This document shows, piece by piece, positions 42,880 to 52,203 of a DNA stretch of 64,000 bases. The notes under the pieces are model-generated. The model searched no databases. It was not told where the DNA came from and worked only from the letters and a program-made list of their open reading frames with translations. Numbering within the stretch: the stretch's first letter is position 1; each line of letters starts with the position of its first letter. The DNA is from Flavobacteriales bacterium (GTDB taxonomy: Bacteria; Bacteroidota; Bacteroidia; Flavobacteriales_F; PHOS-HE28). The translations under genes and the position numbers were made by a program. Location of the stretch: contig JADJTW010000032.1 of NCBI GenBank assembly GCA_016710965.1, forward strand, positions 124,001 to 188,000, given 5' to 3'.

Positions 42880-44999
42880 GCGCGCATTTCACGCCGTCGC
42901 TCACGGCGCACGGGAAGGGTGATGCGGAACTCGGTGCCTACTCCTGGCTGGCTCTCCACGGCAATGGCGCCACCATGGTCGTTGATGATGCCGTAGACGA
43001 TGGCGAGACCAAGGCCTGTGCCTTCGCCCACGGGCTTCGTGGTGAAGAAGGGGTCGAAGATGCGGGCCTGCACCTCCAGTGACATGCCCACACCGGTATC
43101 TGAGATCCGCACTTCCACGTGGCCATCGGCCTCGCGCGTGCTCAGGGTCACCCTGCGTGGTCGGCCATCAGCACGTGAGAGCGTGGCTTGCGCGCCGTTG
43201 GTGATGATGTTCATGAATACCTGGTTGAGCTTGCCGGGGAAGCACTCCACGCGCGGCAGTTCGGCCAGCTGCAGGTCGAATTCCACCTTGTCCCGGTATT
43301 GCGGCGCCAGGACCGTTAACGTGCTTCGCAGGCCGTCGTTGAGGTCGGCGTCCTTCAGGTCGTCCTCATCGAGCCTGCTGAAGTTGCGCAGGCCGCGTAC
43401 GATCTCCGCCGTGCGTGAGGCGCCTTCTGCCACGCTGCCGATGATGCCATCGAGCTCTTCGATGGATTCCTCCAGGCCCAGTTCCTTCTCCTTCGCCCTC
43501 AAGGCGCGCAATTGTTCGTCGGCGCGCAAGGGATCCAGTTCGCGGTAGGCCTTCACGACTTCAAGAAGATCGCCGATGTTGCGGCGGAGCGGCGCAATGT
43601 TGCTGGTGATGAAGTTGATGGGGTTGTTGATCTCGTGCGCGATGCCAGCGGTGAGCTGACCGAGCGAGGCCATCTTCTCGCTGTTCACCAACTGCGTTTG
43701 CGTGCGCTTGAGATGGTCGTTCGTTTCCTGCAAAGCGTGGGTTCGCGCCTGTACCTTCTCCTCCAGTACCATGTTCTGCTCGCGAATGAGGCGTTCGTTC
43801 TCCACCGAAGCTCGCAGCGCTTCGGCTTGCGATTGTTCCTTCTCCCGCCGCAGCACGTTGATGCGGTCGGCAAGACCGAAGGAGAGCAGCACGCCCTCGA
43901 TGGCCGAGCCGATGGTCATGGCGTAGTGGGTGAGACCGCTGAAGGGCAGCACTCCCGCATCCTTCAGCACGAAGAGCACCACGCCCACCAGGAAGAAGGT
44001 CCAGGCAAGGAGGAAGAAGCGGGCCTGCCGGGATCCCTTGCGGATGGCGAGGATGGACATGACCAGCAGGAAGATGGCAGTGACGCCGCAAATGGCTTGG
44101 GCCATGTTGTAACCTGTCCAGGCGTCGCCGAAGAGATAGATGCCAAGGATCACCAGAACAAGAACATAGAAGACAGGCACGAACCGATGCATGCGCGGCA
44201 GCAATTGCTTGGTGCCGATGAACCGACGACTGAACTCCATGCCGAAGATGATGGCGGACAAGGCGCCTATCATGGAGATGCGTGAGGCGATCCACGGCTG
44301 ATCCCGCAACCAATCGGCTGGTCCCACGCCTTGGAAGGTGAGTTGAGCGATGCTGATCGAAATGATGTAGAGCGGGTAAAGCAAGTATGCCTTCTCGCGG
44401 ATGGAGAAGTAGAGGAAGAGGTTGTACAAGGCCATAACGATCATGATCCCGGCGTAGGCGCCCATGGCCAGGTCACGGCGGCCGGCATAGGCACCGAAGG
44501 AGTCTGCATCCGTCAAGTGCATAGGAACGTGTATGGCCTTGAAGCCCCGCACCCGCACGAATACTTCACCGCTTTGACCGGACTCGAGCGGCAGGTCGAA
44601 GACGAAGTCGCGTTTCTTGATGTCGCCTACCGATTGGCCGGTATGTGCGATAAGCATGCTCCGCCCGGAGCGTACAAGATGCACATCCAGTTCATCGATC
44701 TCGGAATAGGGGATCGAGAGCAGAACACTGTTGTCCTCCGAGGCGTTGCGCACCATGAATCGGATCCAATGAGCGGCGCGGGATACCGAGAGGTTCGGGA
44801 CATCCGCTGTGCATGGGGTCCAGCCTGGGTCGGCTGCGGCGCTCACGGAGGTATGCGCCCCTTGTTCATCGACAAGGACCGAACAATGGATTCCGATGGA
44901 GCGCTGAGTGATCCCACCGGTGAAATCGATCGGAGCAGGGTCTGCTGCGCTGACAATGGCGGAGATGAGCAGGGCCGCACAAGAAAGATTCTGTCGCAT
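42876..44999 (-). CDS. 7TMR-DISM sensor histidine kinase
   Basis: 707 residues. Signal peptide, then a periplasmic DISM beta-sandwich (~30-165; WIRFMVRNASEDNSVLLSIPYSEIDELDVHLV). About seven transmembrane helices span ~175-390, beginning MGAYAGIMIVMALYNLFLYFSI. A coiled coil (EQSQAEALRASVENERLI) leads to HisKA with His near 456 (LGQLTAGIAHEINNPINFI). HATPase: NQVFMNIITNGAQA, SDTGVGM, GEGTGLGLAIVYGI. DISM domains are thought to bind small molecules, often carbohydrate-like. It is 39 bp downstream of the GNAT gene, suggesting it senses a product of the locus. Confidence 0.9.
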   Translation of the reverse strand: MRQNLSCAALLISAIVSAADPAPIDFTGGITQRSIGIHCSVLVDEQGAHTSVSAAADPGWTPCTADVPNLSVSRAAHWIRFMVRNASEDNSVLLSIPYSEIDELDVHLVRSGRSMLIAHTGQSVGDIKKRDFVFDLPLESGQSGEVFVRVRGFKAIHVPMHLTDADSFGAYAGRRDLAMGAYAGIMIVMALYNLFLYFSIREKAYLLYPLYIISISIAQLTFQGVGPADWLRDQPWIASRISMIGALSAIIFGMEFSRRFIGTKQLLPRMHRFVPVFYVLVLVILGIYLFGDAWTGYNMAQAICGVTAIFLLVMSILAIRKGSRQARFFLLAWTFFLVGVVLFVLKDAGVLPFSGLTHYAMTIGSAIEGVLLSFGLADRINVLRREKEQSQAEALRASVENERLIREQNMVLEEKVQARTHALQETNDHLKRTQTQLVNSEKMASLGQLTAGIAHEINNPINFITSNIAPLRRNIGDLLEVVKAYRELDPLRADEQLRALRAKEKELGLEESIEELDGIIGSVAEGASRTAEIVRGLRNFSRLDEDDLKDADLNDGLRSTLTVLAPQYRDKVEFDLQLAELPRVECFPGKLNQVFMNIITNGAQATLSRADGRPRRVTLSTREADGHVEVRISDTGVGMSLEVQARIFDPFFTTKPVGEGTGLGLAIVYGIINDHGGAIAVESQPGVGTEFRITLPVRRERRREMRA

Positions 45000-45038
45000 G
45001 GGCGCGTTCTCCGCCCATGGACTGCCACGGGTTCCCGG

Positions 45039-45782
45039 CTATGCGGCGTAGCGCCGCCGGGTCTCGATGACCTGCTCGTACCTGGTCTTCATGCTCTCAT
45101 CCACCAGGAGGTCGTAGAGCACGAAGATCTCCTCCGACTTGGGCTGCTCCACTCTGAATTGTTGGGGGCGAGTCCTCAAGCTCACCAGTCGTTGGCGTAC
45201 ATCCTGTTCGACTGTGCCCAGGGTGAGCGCATCCTCGAGCACCATCGCCCAGGTCTTGATCGATGGAATCGGATAGACCAGACGGCCTTCATCGCCGATG
45301 TGGCTCATCATGCTGAAACCGGTGCGCTCGGCATACGGAGCCACGTATTCCGCTATGAATGTGACAATGCTGCGCAGGCCCAATTGAGGAGCGCTTGCCA
45401 CCGCTGCGTTCACCAGCAGCCAGGGCACGCCACGACCGGCGAAACGGTGAGCGTTCCACAGCCCGCAGAGCTCGGCATTGCCATGTGGTTCCAATGAGTC
45501 GAGCACTGGCACGATCGACGGAGCCATGCCGGCAAGGCACACTTGCATGCGCAGCGGCCGTATGCGCACCGCGCGTTCCAATCGGATGCCGGCCACCATG
45601 CCCAAGGTCGGATGCTCCGCCACGAAGACGTAGGTGTGCTCATCCTTCGTCCATGAGTCATCGGGCACCACCACGGAGGATACGCCCAGGTCCGTGAGCA
45701 CACGTGCGTGCTCCTGTGCGTAGCGCTCGCAGCTCACCGGATCATCGACAGCCCGGAATGCGCGAATGGTGATCTTTTCCAT
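45039..45782 (-). CDS. Putative GNAT-fold N-acyltransferase (FeeM/LuxI-like layout)
   Basis: 247 residues, soluble. The pattern DDSWTKDEHTYVFVAEHP (41-58), MVAGIRLERA (62-71), then AELCGLWNAHRFAGRGVPWLLVNAAVASA (103-131) and LGLRSIVTFIAEYVAPYAERTGF (135-157) follows the order of acidic patch, Arg-bearing strand, 'ELxxLxxxxxxRG' and alpha/beta core found in N-acyl-amino-acid and homoserine-lactone synthase-type GNATs. The identity is a fold-level inference; substrates cannot be read. Only 2 bp separate it from the upstream E1/nitroreductase gene, so the two almost certainly act together. Confidence 0.55.
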   Translation of the reverse strand: MEKITIRAFRAVDDPVSCERYAQEHARVLTDLGVSSVVVPDDSWTKDEHTYVFVAEHPTLGMVAGIRLERAVRIRPLRMQVCLAGMAPSIVPVLDSLEPHGNAELCGLWNAHRFAGRGVPWLLVNAAVASAPQLGLRSIVTFIAEYVAPYAERTGFSMMSHIGDEGRLVYPIPSIKTWAMVLEDALTLGTVEQDVRQRLVSLRTRPQQFRVEQPKSEEIFVLYDLLVDESMKTRYEQVIETRRRYAA

Positions 45783-45784
45783 GG

Positions 45785-48091
45785 TCAGGCGGGTATGTTC
45801 TGATGACTGAAGAGGAAGGATTGAAGCGGTCGGCGCAGACTGCGGGCCGAAGGAGCTTCGGCGTATGAGAGGCGCAGCAGGAAGATCGGTTCGCGATCAC
45901 CGATGCCGAACGCTGCCTGGACTTCGCCGAATAGCTGGAGGAGCGCATCCTTCTCCGTCCGTTGGAGACCTGATCCTTGCCCGTGCCGCACGTGATGCGA
46001 AAGCAGGATCGGGGCCGAACAGGGAGTTGCGGCGAGGCCCATTTCCGTTGCCTTCAGCCACAGTCGTTCTACTGCTCGCCCTGCATCGAGCAGGCTTCGC
46101 GGATCGTTGCTTGTGCAGGAGATCAGCACGATCGCCGAACTGGAGGCGATGGCCTCGCGCGTCATCTTCATGAAGGCGCGTCCTGCATCCCACAGTGCCA
46201 GCAGGTCCATGGCCTTGCGGTCTGCGGCCACACGGAAGCCCACTTCTTCGGTAAGCTTCAACTCCATCGTCGGCAGGTCGAGGCCGTCGCGCGTACGTGC
46301 CGCATCAGACGTGCTCCAACGCATCTCCTTTTCGAAGAGCTCATGATGGCCGATGGGATTCAGCACCCGGATGCGTTCGGCCTTTGCGATCGTCTCGGCC
46401 ATGGAGCGCATGTGATCGATGTGGGTGAGGAAGTGGGCGTCACAGCCATCGACATCAAGGACCACGGATCTCATTTCCTTCATCGGTCCCAGAGGCATGG
46501 AGCGTGCATCGCCTTTGCGACGGTTGGTGCAGCGCATGCCGATCATGTTCGCGAGCGGATCTTTCACTGGCGTCGACCGGCTGACCGTGATCACTGCAAC
46601 CAATCGATGGTCGCCTTCGATGGGGTAGGCCTGGAGGGCGATGGAAAGGCCCAGTTCCGACGCTTTCAGACTCATGTTCTCCAAGCACGCGCCCATATCC
46701 ACCGCCGGTATCAAGCGGCCACTGTCCAAGGCCGAATCGCCCAAGGCGCCATCGTGGAAGACGTACAGGCGCCCTTCATGCAAGAGGAACTTCCAAGGTT
46801 GCAGATTGCCAGCAGATGGGGCTTGCATGGCGGCCTCCACGAGGGCAAGAGCATCGTCCTGCACCCACTCGATGGAGGCGCCGACCAACGCGCATCTCTC
46901 GGCAAGCGCTTGCATGGTAGGCAGGTCGAGGGCCTTCGGAGCGTCGAATGCATCATGGGTCTTCGACTGCAACGGCTCCGCGTCGCGCAGCAACTCCTCG
47001 CTGTCAACGAACCAACGTCCGCTGCTAGTGAATTGGCCCAGCGCGATCCGGCGGTGGATGTCGGCCACAAGCGCTCCGCCAAGGACCACTGAAGTGGCCA
47101 ATTGCGGCCATGTGCCCACTGTGCTCTCGATCTCGAGCATGCTGGCCTTCATGCGCTTGCTCATCGTTTCCAGCCCGATGATGGGAACGACGAAGGGCAG
47201 CTTCTGCTCATTGGTCTTCGCTTCCGCAGCCAGTGCCAGGTCCAAGTGATCGACCAAGCCGTGCAGGATAGGCCGGTCGGGTTCGAGGTCGAATCGTTCG
47301 ACATCGATGAGACCTCGGTCACTGGTGTCCATGACTACCGGGATCCGCAGCGCCTTTGCTCTCTGACGCGCGATGATCTTGACGGCTACGCTGTCGCATT
47401 CCTCGATCAGGAGATCGAGCTTCCCGCCATCCGACAGGAAGCGATCGATGTTGGCTTCCGAAATGCCTTCAGTGAAGCACACCACCTTCAGGTAAGGATC
47501 GATCTCGGCGATCTCGCGTGCGGTATTCACCACCTTGCTCAGCCCCAGCTGGTGAACGCCGCTCCGGATGCGATTGAGGTTGCTGAGCTCGAGGGTGTCG
47601 AAATCAGCGAGTCGCAACTCGCCGAAACTGCGCTCCTGCGCCATGGTGAGCGCCACGCTCTGGCCTACGCTGAGGCCGATGACCCCTACCTTTTTCGAGG
47701 CCAGTACGGACTGTTCCTCGCTCGTGATCTTGTTCCGGTTGCGATCGGTTCGCACCATGGCGAACTCGGCCTCATCGAGCAAATGGACCAACCGATTGCT
47801 CCACGGGTAATGCACCCACGCCCCATAGTCTTCTGATGCCGTGGTTCCCAAGTGCGATCGGGCTGCCGCATCGAGTTCCTCCGATGAGTATTTCATCGAC
47901 GGATCGAGCGCCTTCACGAGCTCCATCAACTGCCCATGCAGGTGATCGAACACCGTGAGGTGGGTCTCGCGCTTCAGCAGGTCCTCCAGGGCCGCGCGGT
48001 CTTGGCGTGCGGCAGGCCTGAAGAGCACCGGCCGGTAGAGGTCCCGGTCGTCCGCTGAAGCACCACGAAGCGCTTCAGTGAGTAAGGTCAT
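45785..48091 (-). CDS. E1-like (ThiF)/nitroreductase fusion protein (Rv1355c-type)
   Basis: 768 residues. After ~130 N-terminal residues comes an E1/ThiF adenylating domain: KVGVIGLSVGQS (nucleotide loop), LADFDTLELSNLNR (adenylate Asp/Asn/Arg), LIEECDSVAVKIIARQRAK and PVVMDTSDRGLIDVERFDLEP. Zinc CxxC pairs and a clear catalytic Cys are not seen. The C-terminal ~370 residues resemble a nitroreductase fold (MQAPSAGNLQPWKF; AVERLWLKATEMGL). Such fusions are likely to activate a carboxylate and then carry out redox modification. Start 48091 (MTLLTEALRG) is preferred to GTG 48178, which would lie in the promoter. First gene of the putative synthesis-sensing operon. Confidence 0.75.
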   Translation of the reverse strand: MTLLTEALRGASADDRDLYRPVLFRPAARQDRAALEDLLKRETHLTVFDHLHGQLMELVKALDPSMKYSSEELDAAARSHLGTTASEDYGAWVHYPWSNRLVHLLDEAEFAMVRTDRNRNKITSEEQSVLASKKVGVIGLSVGQSVALTMAQERSFGELRLADFDTLELSNLNRIRSGVHQLGLSKVVNTAREIAEIDPYLKVVCFTEGISEANIDRFLSDGGKLDLLIEECDSVAVKIIARQRAKALRIPVVMDTSDRGLIDVERFDLEPDRPILHGLVDHLDLALAAEAKTNEQKLPFVVPIIGLETMSKRMKASMLEIESTVGTWPQLATSVVLGGALVADIHRRIALGQFTSSGRWFVDSEELLRDAEPLQSKTHDAFDAPKALDLPTMQALAERCALVGASIEWVQDDALALVEAAMQAPSAGNLQPWKFLLHEGRLYVFHDGALGDSALDSGRLIPAVDMGACLENMSLKASELGLSIALQAYPIEGDHRLVAVITVSRSTPVKDPLANMIGMRCTNRRKGDARSMPLGPMKEMRSVVLDVDGCDAHFLTHIDHMRSMAETIAKAERIRVLNPIGHHELFEKEMRWSTSDAARTRDGLDLPTMELKLTEEVGFRVAADRKAMDLLALWDAGRAFMKMTREAIASSSAIVLISCTSNDPRSLLDAGRAVERLWLKATEMGLAATPCSAPILLSHHVRHGQGSGLQRTEKDALLQLFGEVQAAFGIGDREPIFLLRLSYAEAPSARSLRRPLQSFLFSHQNIPA

Positions 48092-48139
48092 GTCCGATAC
48101 AGGAGAGAGTAGGAGCGGTCCAAGGTTCCAGAGCGGCGG

Positions 48140-48179
48140 TAAATCTAGGCATCGATAACTTATGAACAAATTATCCACA
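48140..48179 (-). promoter_or_regulatory. Promoter of the E1/GNAT/kinase operon with a DnaA box
   Basis: Minus strand: TTTG (48170-48167), 19-nt spacer, TAGATTTA (48147-48140), one mismatch from TAnnTTTG. Directly upstream and abutting the -33 is TTATCCACA (plus strand 48171-48179), a perfect DnaA box. Binding there would touch the polymerase site. Confidence 0.55.
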
Positions 48180-48236
48180 GCTCAGTTCAGAACCTTCTGG
48201 AACCCATGCCCGTAGCACGGCAGCAATCCGCTGAAC

Positions 48237-48725
48237 ATGAACGCTGTAGCTCGAGATTTCAGCCCACTGGCGATGCCAACAGTGCTCTTCGTGGATGATG
48301 ATGCCGGGAATCGACAGGCCTTCCAAGCCGCCTTCCGCAATCACATGCATGTGCTCTTGGCAGCCGACCTGCCGGAGGCTTGGGCCCAGTTGACGAACAA
48401 CACGGTGCATGTGGTCATTGCCGACCAGCGCATGCCGCGCACTACCGGCAGCGAGCTTCTCGGCATGGTAAAGGACCGCCATCCGAATGTGCGTCGGATG
48501 CTCGTAACGGCCTACGCCGATCTGGAAGCGATCATCGATGCGGTGAACAACGGTGGAGTCACGAAGTACTTCGCCAAACCGTGGGTGAGCGATCAGCTCG
48601 TGAAGGCCGTCCATGACGCGTACGCTGAGATCGTTGCGGAAGCGCAGCGCGACGACTACACGCGCCGCCTGGAGGAGTCCAACCGCCAATTGGAGTTCGC
48701 TCTCCGTCAGCGCCTGCTCTCATAG
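48237..48725 (+). CDS. Stand-alone receiver-domain response regulator
   Basis: 162 residues. The receiver domain is VLFVDDDAGNRQAFQAAFRN, phospho-acceptor Asp63 in VIADQRMPRTTGSELL, Thr in LVTAYADLEAII and Lys in YFAKPWVSDQLV. A C-terminal coiled coil (DYTRRLEESNRQLEFALRQ) follows, with no DNA-binding domain. It is the paralogue of the receiver in the hybrid kinase at 41335. It is divergent from the E1/GNAT operon across 145 bp and probably belongs to the same signalling circuit. Confidence 0.88.
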   Translation: MNAVARDFSPLAMPTVLFVDDDAGNRQAFQAAFRNHMHVLLAADLPEAWAQLTNNTVHVVIADQRMPRTTGSELLGMVKDRHPNVRRMLVTAYADLEAIIDAVNNGGVTKYFAKPWVSDQLVKAVHDAYAEIVAEAQRDDYTRRLEESNRQLEFALRQRLLS

Positions 48726-48777
48726 GCTTCCATCAAGGAAAGGTCACCATCAGCACTGCCATTCGGCGGGGTCTGCG

Positions 48778-48785
48778 TTGCTTTG
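48778..48785 (+). promoter_or_regulatory. Putative -7 element for the M1 peptidase
   Basis: TTGCTTTG followed by CGCCATG; box start to start codon is 12 nt. This would give a leaderless message. No -33 TTG is seen. Confidence 0.3.
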
Positions 48786-48789
48786 CGCC

Positions 48790-50655
48790 ATGCAGTTCCT
48801 TCCGCTCCGCGCATTCGTTCTTGCGCCTTTCGTGCTTGTTTCGATAGCCTCCACGGCGCAGTGCGATCGCTGGCAGCAACGAGTGAAGTACGATATGCGC
48901 ATCGAGCTCGACCCGATCACGCACAGGTTCACTGGCCGAACGGCACTGGTGTACACCAACAACAGTCCTGACACCCTTCGGGAGGTGTACTTCCATCTCT
49001 ACTTCAATGCGTTCAGGCCTGGAAGTGAAATGGACGTGCGCTCACGGACGATAAGTGATCCAGATGGCCGCGTGGGCGATCGCATTTCGGGGCTCCGCCC
49101 CAGCGAGCAGGGCGAGTTGGTGGTGGACCGTATGGCACAGGGCAGTAAGCCAGCCACCTTGCTTCCTATGGGCACGGTGCTCAAAGCAGGGCTGGGCCAG
49201 CCGTTGCTACCCGGGAAGAGCACGACGATCGATTTCGATTTCCATGGCCAGGTACCTGTGCAAGTGCGGCGCAGCGGTCGGGATAATGCCGAAGGCGTGG
49301 CCTACAGCATGAGCCAGTGGTACCCCAAGCTTGCCGAGTATGACGCGCGCGGATGGCACGCCTATCCGTACGTGGGACGTGAGTTCTACGGGGTTTGGGG
49401 CGACTACCATGTGACCATAGCACTGGACAGTGCCTATACGATCGCAGCCACCGGCGTGCTCCAGAATCCAGAGCAGATCGGCCATGGCTATCCATCGAAG
49501 AAGGCGTTGAAGCGTCCTGCCGGGGGAATTCTGACCTGGTACTTCACGGCGAAGGATGTGCATGACTTCGCATGGGCGGCCGACAAGGATTACGTGCATA
49601 CGACCGAGCAGATGACCGATGGTCCGCTGTTGCACTTCTTCCACAAGGACGACCCTGCGCTGAAGGATGCCTGGGACCAATTGCCGGGCTACATGGTCAA
49701 GAGCTTCCGTTTCATGAACGAGCATTTCGGGGTGTACCCGTGGCCGCAATACAGTTTCGTGCAGGGAGGCGATGGCGGGATGGAATACCCCATGCTCACG
49801 CTCATCACCGGGAAGAGGCGGCTCGGGAGCCTGGTTGGCGTGAGCGTGCATGAAAGCGTTCATAGCTGGTACTATGGTGTGCTAGCCAGCAACGAAGGGC
49901 GATTCGCTTGGATGGACGAAGGCTTCACCGAATATGCCGGTGCCGAGGTCATGAAGGAGCTCTTCGGCGGCGATGATGACCCGCACGCCAGTGCCTTTGA
50001 TGGATATCGTGCGCTGGCCGAGAGCGATAAGCACGAAGCTCCCAGCATCCATGCCGACCACTTCAAGACCAATGCGGGCTACGGCGCAACGGCCTACAGC
50101 TTCGGCGAGCTGTTCCTGCATCAGCTGGGCGCGGTGGTCGGTGAGAAGACCCTGGATCGCGGCATGCTGCGCTACTTCGACGCGTGCAAGTTCAAGCACC
50201 CCGAACCCATCGATCTCGAACGGGTGATGGAAAAGCAGAGCGGCGTGGAACTCGATTGGTATTTCGATGAATGGGTGAACACCACGCGCCATCTGGACTA
50301 CTCCATAGCCGCTGTGCTCCAGTTGGGCAACGAACTGCATATCACGCTCAGGAACGAAGGCGATCAGCTCATGCCCGTGGATCTGCGGATCATCCTGCGT
50401 GATGGATCGGTCGCGGATTACCACATTCCGCTCTCGCTCATGCGTGGGTCGAAGCCAGCCGATAGCGAGGCTGTTGCTTTCACCACCCTGCCCGCATGGC
50501 AGTGGACCGATCCCGCATACAGTGTCGTACTGCCCGGGTCCCTTGAGGCCATCGCTTCCATCACCATAGACCCATTAGGGCGGACCGCCGACATGCGCTC
50601 GGAGAACAACACGGTGGTATTGCCGGCAGGCGCAGAGGGCTTCGTGAAGCCTTAG
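48790..50655 (+). CDS. Secreted M1-family metallopeptidase
   Basis: 621 residues with signal peptide (MQFLPLRAFVLAPFVLVSIASTAQ). An N-terminal beta-sandwich (YDMRIELDPITHRFTGRTALVYTNNS) is followed by the gluzincin core. The substrate motif GGMEYPML (variant of GAMEN) precedes HESVH at 354-358, with the third zinc ligand Glu in DEGFTEYAG. Catalytic residues are intact. It is shorter than full aminopeptidase N and probably trims peptides in the periplasm or outside. The start at 48790 is 12 nt after the start of a -7-like box. Confidence 0.9.
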   Translation: MQFLPLRAFVLAPFVLVSIASTAQCDRWQQRVKYDMRIELDPITHRFTGRTALVYTNNSPDTLREVYFHLYFNAFRPGSEMDVRSRTISDPDGRVGDRISGLRPSEQGELVVDRMAQGSKPATLLPMGTVLKAGLGQPLLPGKSTTIDFDFHGQVPVQVRRSGRDNAEGVAYSMSQWYPKLAEYDARGWHAYPYVGREFYGVWGDYHVTIALDSAYTIAATGVLQNPEQIGHGYPSKKALKRPAGGILTWYFTAKDVHDFAWAADKDYVHTTEQMTDGPLLHFFHKDDPALKDAWDQLPGYMVKSFRFMNEHFGVYPWPQYSFVQGGDGGMEYPMLTLITGKRRLGSLVGVSVHESVHSWYYGVLASNEGRFAWMDEGFTEYAGAEVMKELFGGDDDPHASAFDGYRALAESDKHEAPSIHADHFKTNAGYGATAYSFGELFLHQLGAVVGEKTLDRGMLRYFDACKFKHPEPIDLERVMEKQSGVELDWYFDEWVNTTRHLDYSIAAVLQLGNELHITLRNEGDQLMPVDLRIILRDGSVADYHIPLSLMRGSKPADSEAVAFTTLPAWQWTDPAYSVVLPGSLEAIASITIDPLGRTADMRSENNTVVLPAGAEGFVKP

Positions 50656-50727
50656 AGGAAGTCCAGAGCCAACATCGCTTTGTGGACCCACGCACGGCGT
50701 GCATGGAATAGCGCTGATCGACGCGGA

Positions 50728-50735
50728 TAGATTTG
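50728..50735 (+). promoter_or_regulatory. Putative -7 element for glmM
   Basis: TAGATTTG, an exact TAnnTTTG match, 45 nt before ATG 50773. Confidence 0.45.
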
Positions 50736-50772
50736 CCAACAGCCGCACGCGTTGATGCTGAGGCCATCCACC

Positions 50773-52203
50773 ATGACACTCATCCGTTCCATCTCCGGCA
50801 TCCGAGGCACCATCGGTGGCGCGCCTGGCGAAGGCCTCACGCCCATGGACGTAGTCCGCTACACGGCGGCCTTCGCGACGCTCATGCGCAAACGTGCCGA
50901 GGCCAATGCTTCCCCCATGATCGGCAACCGACGCCCACGGATCGTCATGGGCCGCGATGCGCGCATCAGCGGGCCCATGGTTGCCGATCTGGTACGGGGC
51001 ACGCTTACCGGCCTGGGCTATGACGTGGTGGATCTCGACCTCGCTACCACACCCACCGTAGAGATGGCGGTGCCCGGTGAGAAAGCCGACGGCGGCATCA
51101 TCCTTACGGCAAGCCACAATCCAGCGCAGTGGAACGCGCTGAAGCTCCTCAATTCCAGAGGCGAGTTCATAAGCGCCGAAGATGGAGCGGAAGTCTTGCG
51201 GATCGCCGAGAAGGAGGATTATGCATTCGCACCCGTCGAGGAGTTGGGCAGCGTGCGCAGCTCCAGTGGCTGGATGCGGAAGCACATCGATGCCATACTG
51301 GAACTGGACCTCATCGATACGAAGGCGATAGAAAAGGCCGGACTGCGCGTGGTGGTCGATGCCGTGAATTCGGTCGGCGGCGAGGCGATGCCTGCTTTGC
51401 TCACTGCGCTTGGCGTGCTGCAGGTAGTGGAGATCCACTGCTCGCCCACGGGCCACTTCGCGCACAACCCCGAGCCGTTGCCCGAGAACCTTACCGACCT
51501 GGTCGCCGCCGTGCGCAAGCATCGGGCGCATTTGGGCATTGCCGTGGATCCCGATGTGGACCGGCTGGCGATCGTGTGCGAGGACGGATCGTTATTCGGC
51601 GAGGAATACACTCTTGTGGCGTGCGCCGATCATGTGCTCGCGCATCGGCCTGGCGATACTGTGAGCAACCTCAGCAGCACGCGCGCATTGGATGATATCG
51701 CCGCGAAGCATGGCCGCCAGCGCCATGCCAGCGCCGTAGGCGAGGTGAACGTGGTGAACACCATGAAGGCGGTGGGAGCGGCCATCGGCGGGGAGGGCAA
51801 TGGGGGCGTGATCCTGGGCGAGCTGCACTACGGACGCGATGCGCTCGTTGGTGCGGCGCTGTTCCTCACTCTGCTCACCAGAAGCGGCAAGACCTGCAGC
51901 GAGCTTCGCAAGAGCTACCCCGACTATCACATCAGCAAGAACAAGATCGAACTCGCTCCGGGGATGGATGTAGGCGCCATCGTGGATGCCATGCAGCAGC
52001 GGTATGCCGCCCAACCCCACAGCACGGTCGACGGTTTGCGGATCGAATTCGGCAATACCTGGGTGCACCTGCGACGGAGCAACACCGAGCCCATCATCCG
52101 CATCTATGCCGAGGCCGCTACGCGGGAGGATGCCGACGCACTGGCTGGCAGGATCATGAGCGAACTGCGTGAAATAGCGGGCAGTCCGGCTCCTGCCCGG
52201 TAG
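50773..52203 (+). CDS. glmM: Phosphoglucosamine mutase-type phosphohexomutase
   Basis: 476 residues, a four-domain alpha-D-phosphohexomutase. Active-site Ser114 in ILTASHNPAQWNALK, metal-binding DPDVDRLAI, sugar-binding GELHYGRDAL, and phosphate-binding RRSNTEPIIRIY. In this group the enzyme usually converts glucosamine-6-P to glucosamine-1-P for peptidoglycan and outer-membrane glycans. Some Bacteroidota paralogues use other sugars, so the symbol is the likely call. Its TAG stop forms part of the next gene's -7 box. Confidence 0.85.
   Translation: MTLIRSISGIRGTIGGAPGEGLTPMDVVRYTAAFATLMRKRAEANASPMIGNRRPRIVMGRDARISGPMVADLVRGTLTGLGYDVVDLDLATTPTVEMAVPGEKADGGIILTASHNPAQWNALKLLNSRGEFISAEDGAEVLRIAEKEDYAFAPVEELGSVRSSSGWMRKHIDAILELDLIDTKAIEKAGLRVVVDAVNSVGGEAMPALLTALGVLQVVEIHCSPTGHFAHNPEPLPENLTDLVAAVRKHRAHLGIAVDPDVDRLAIVCEDGSLFGEEYTLVACADHVLAHRPGDTVSNLSSTRALDDIAAKHGRQRHASAVGEVNVVNTMKAVGAAIGGEGNGGVILGELHYGRDALVGAALFLTLLTRSGKTCSELRKSYPDYHISKNKIELAPGMDVGAIVDAMQQRYAAQPHSTVDGLRIEFGNTWVHLRRSNTEPIIRIYAEAATREDADALAGRIMSELREIAGSPAPAR

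Noticed and set aside
48092..48178. GTG start at 48178 for the E1/nitroreductase fusion
   Set aside because: It would place the coding start on the DnaA box and upstream of the promoter; the extra residues have no family pattern. ATG 48091 is preferred.
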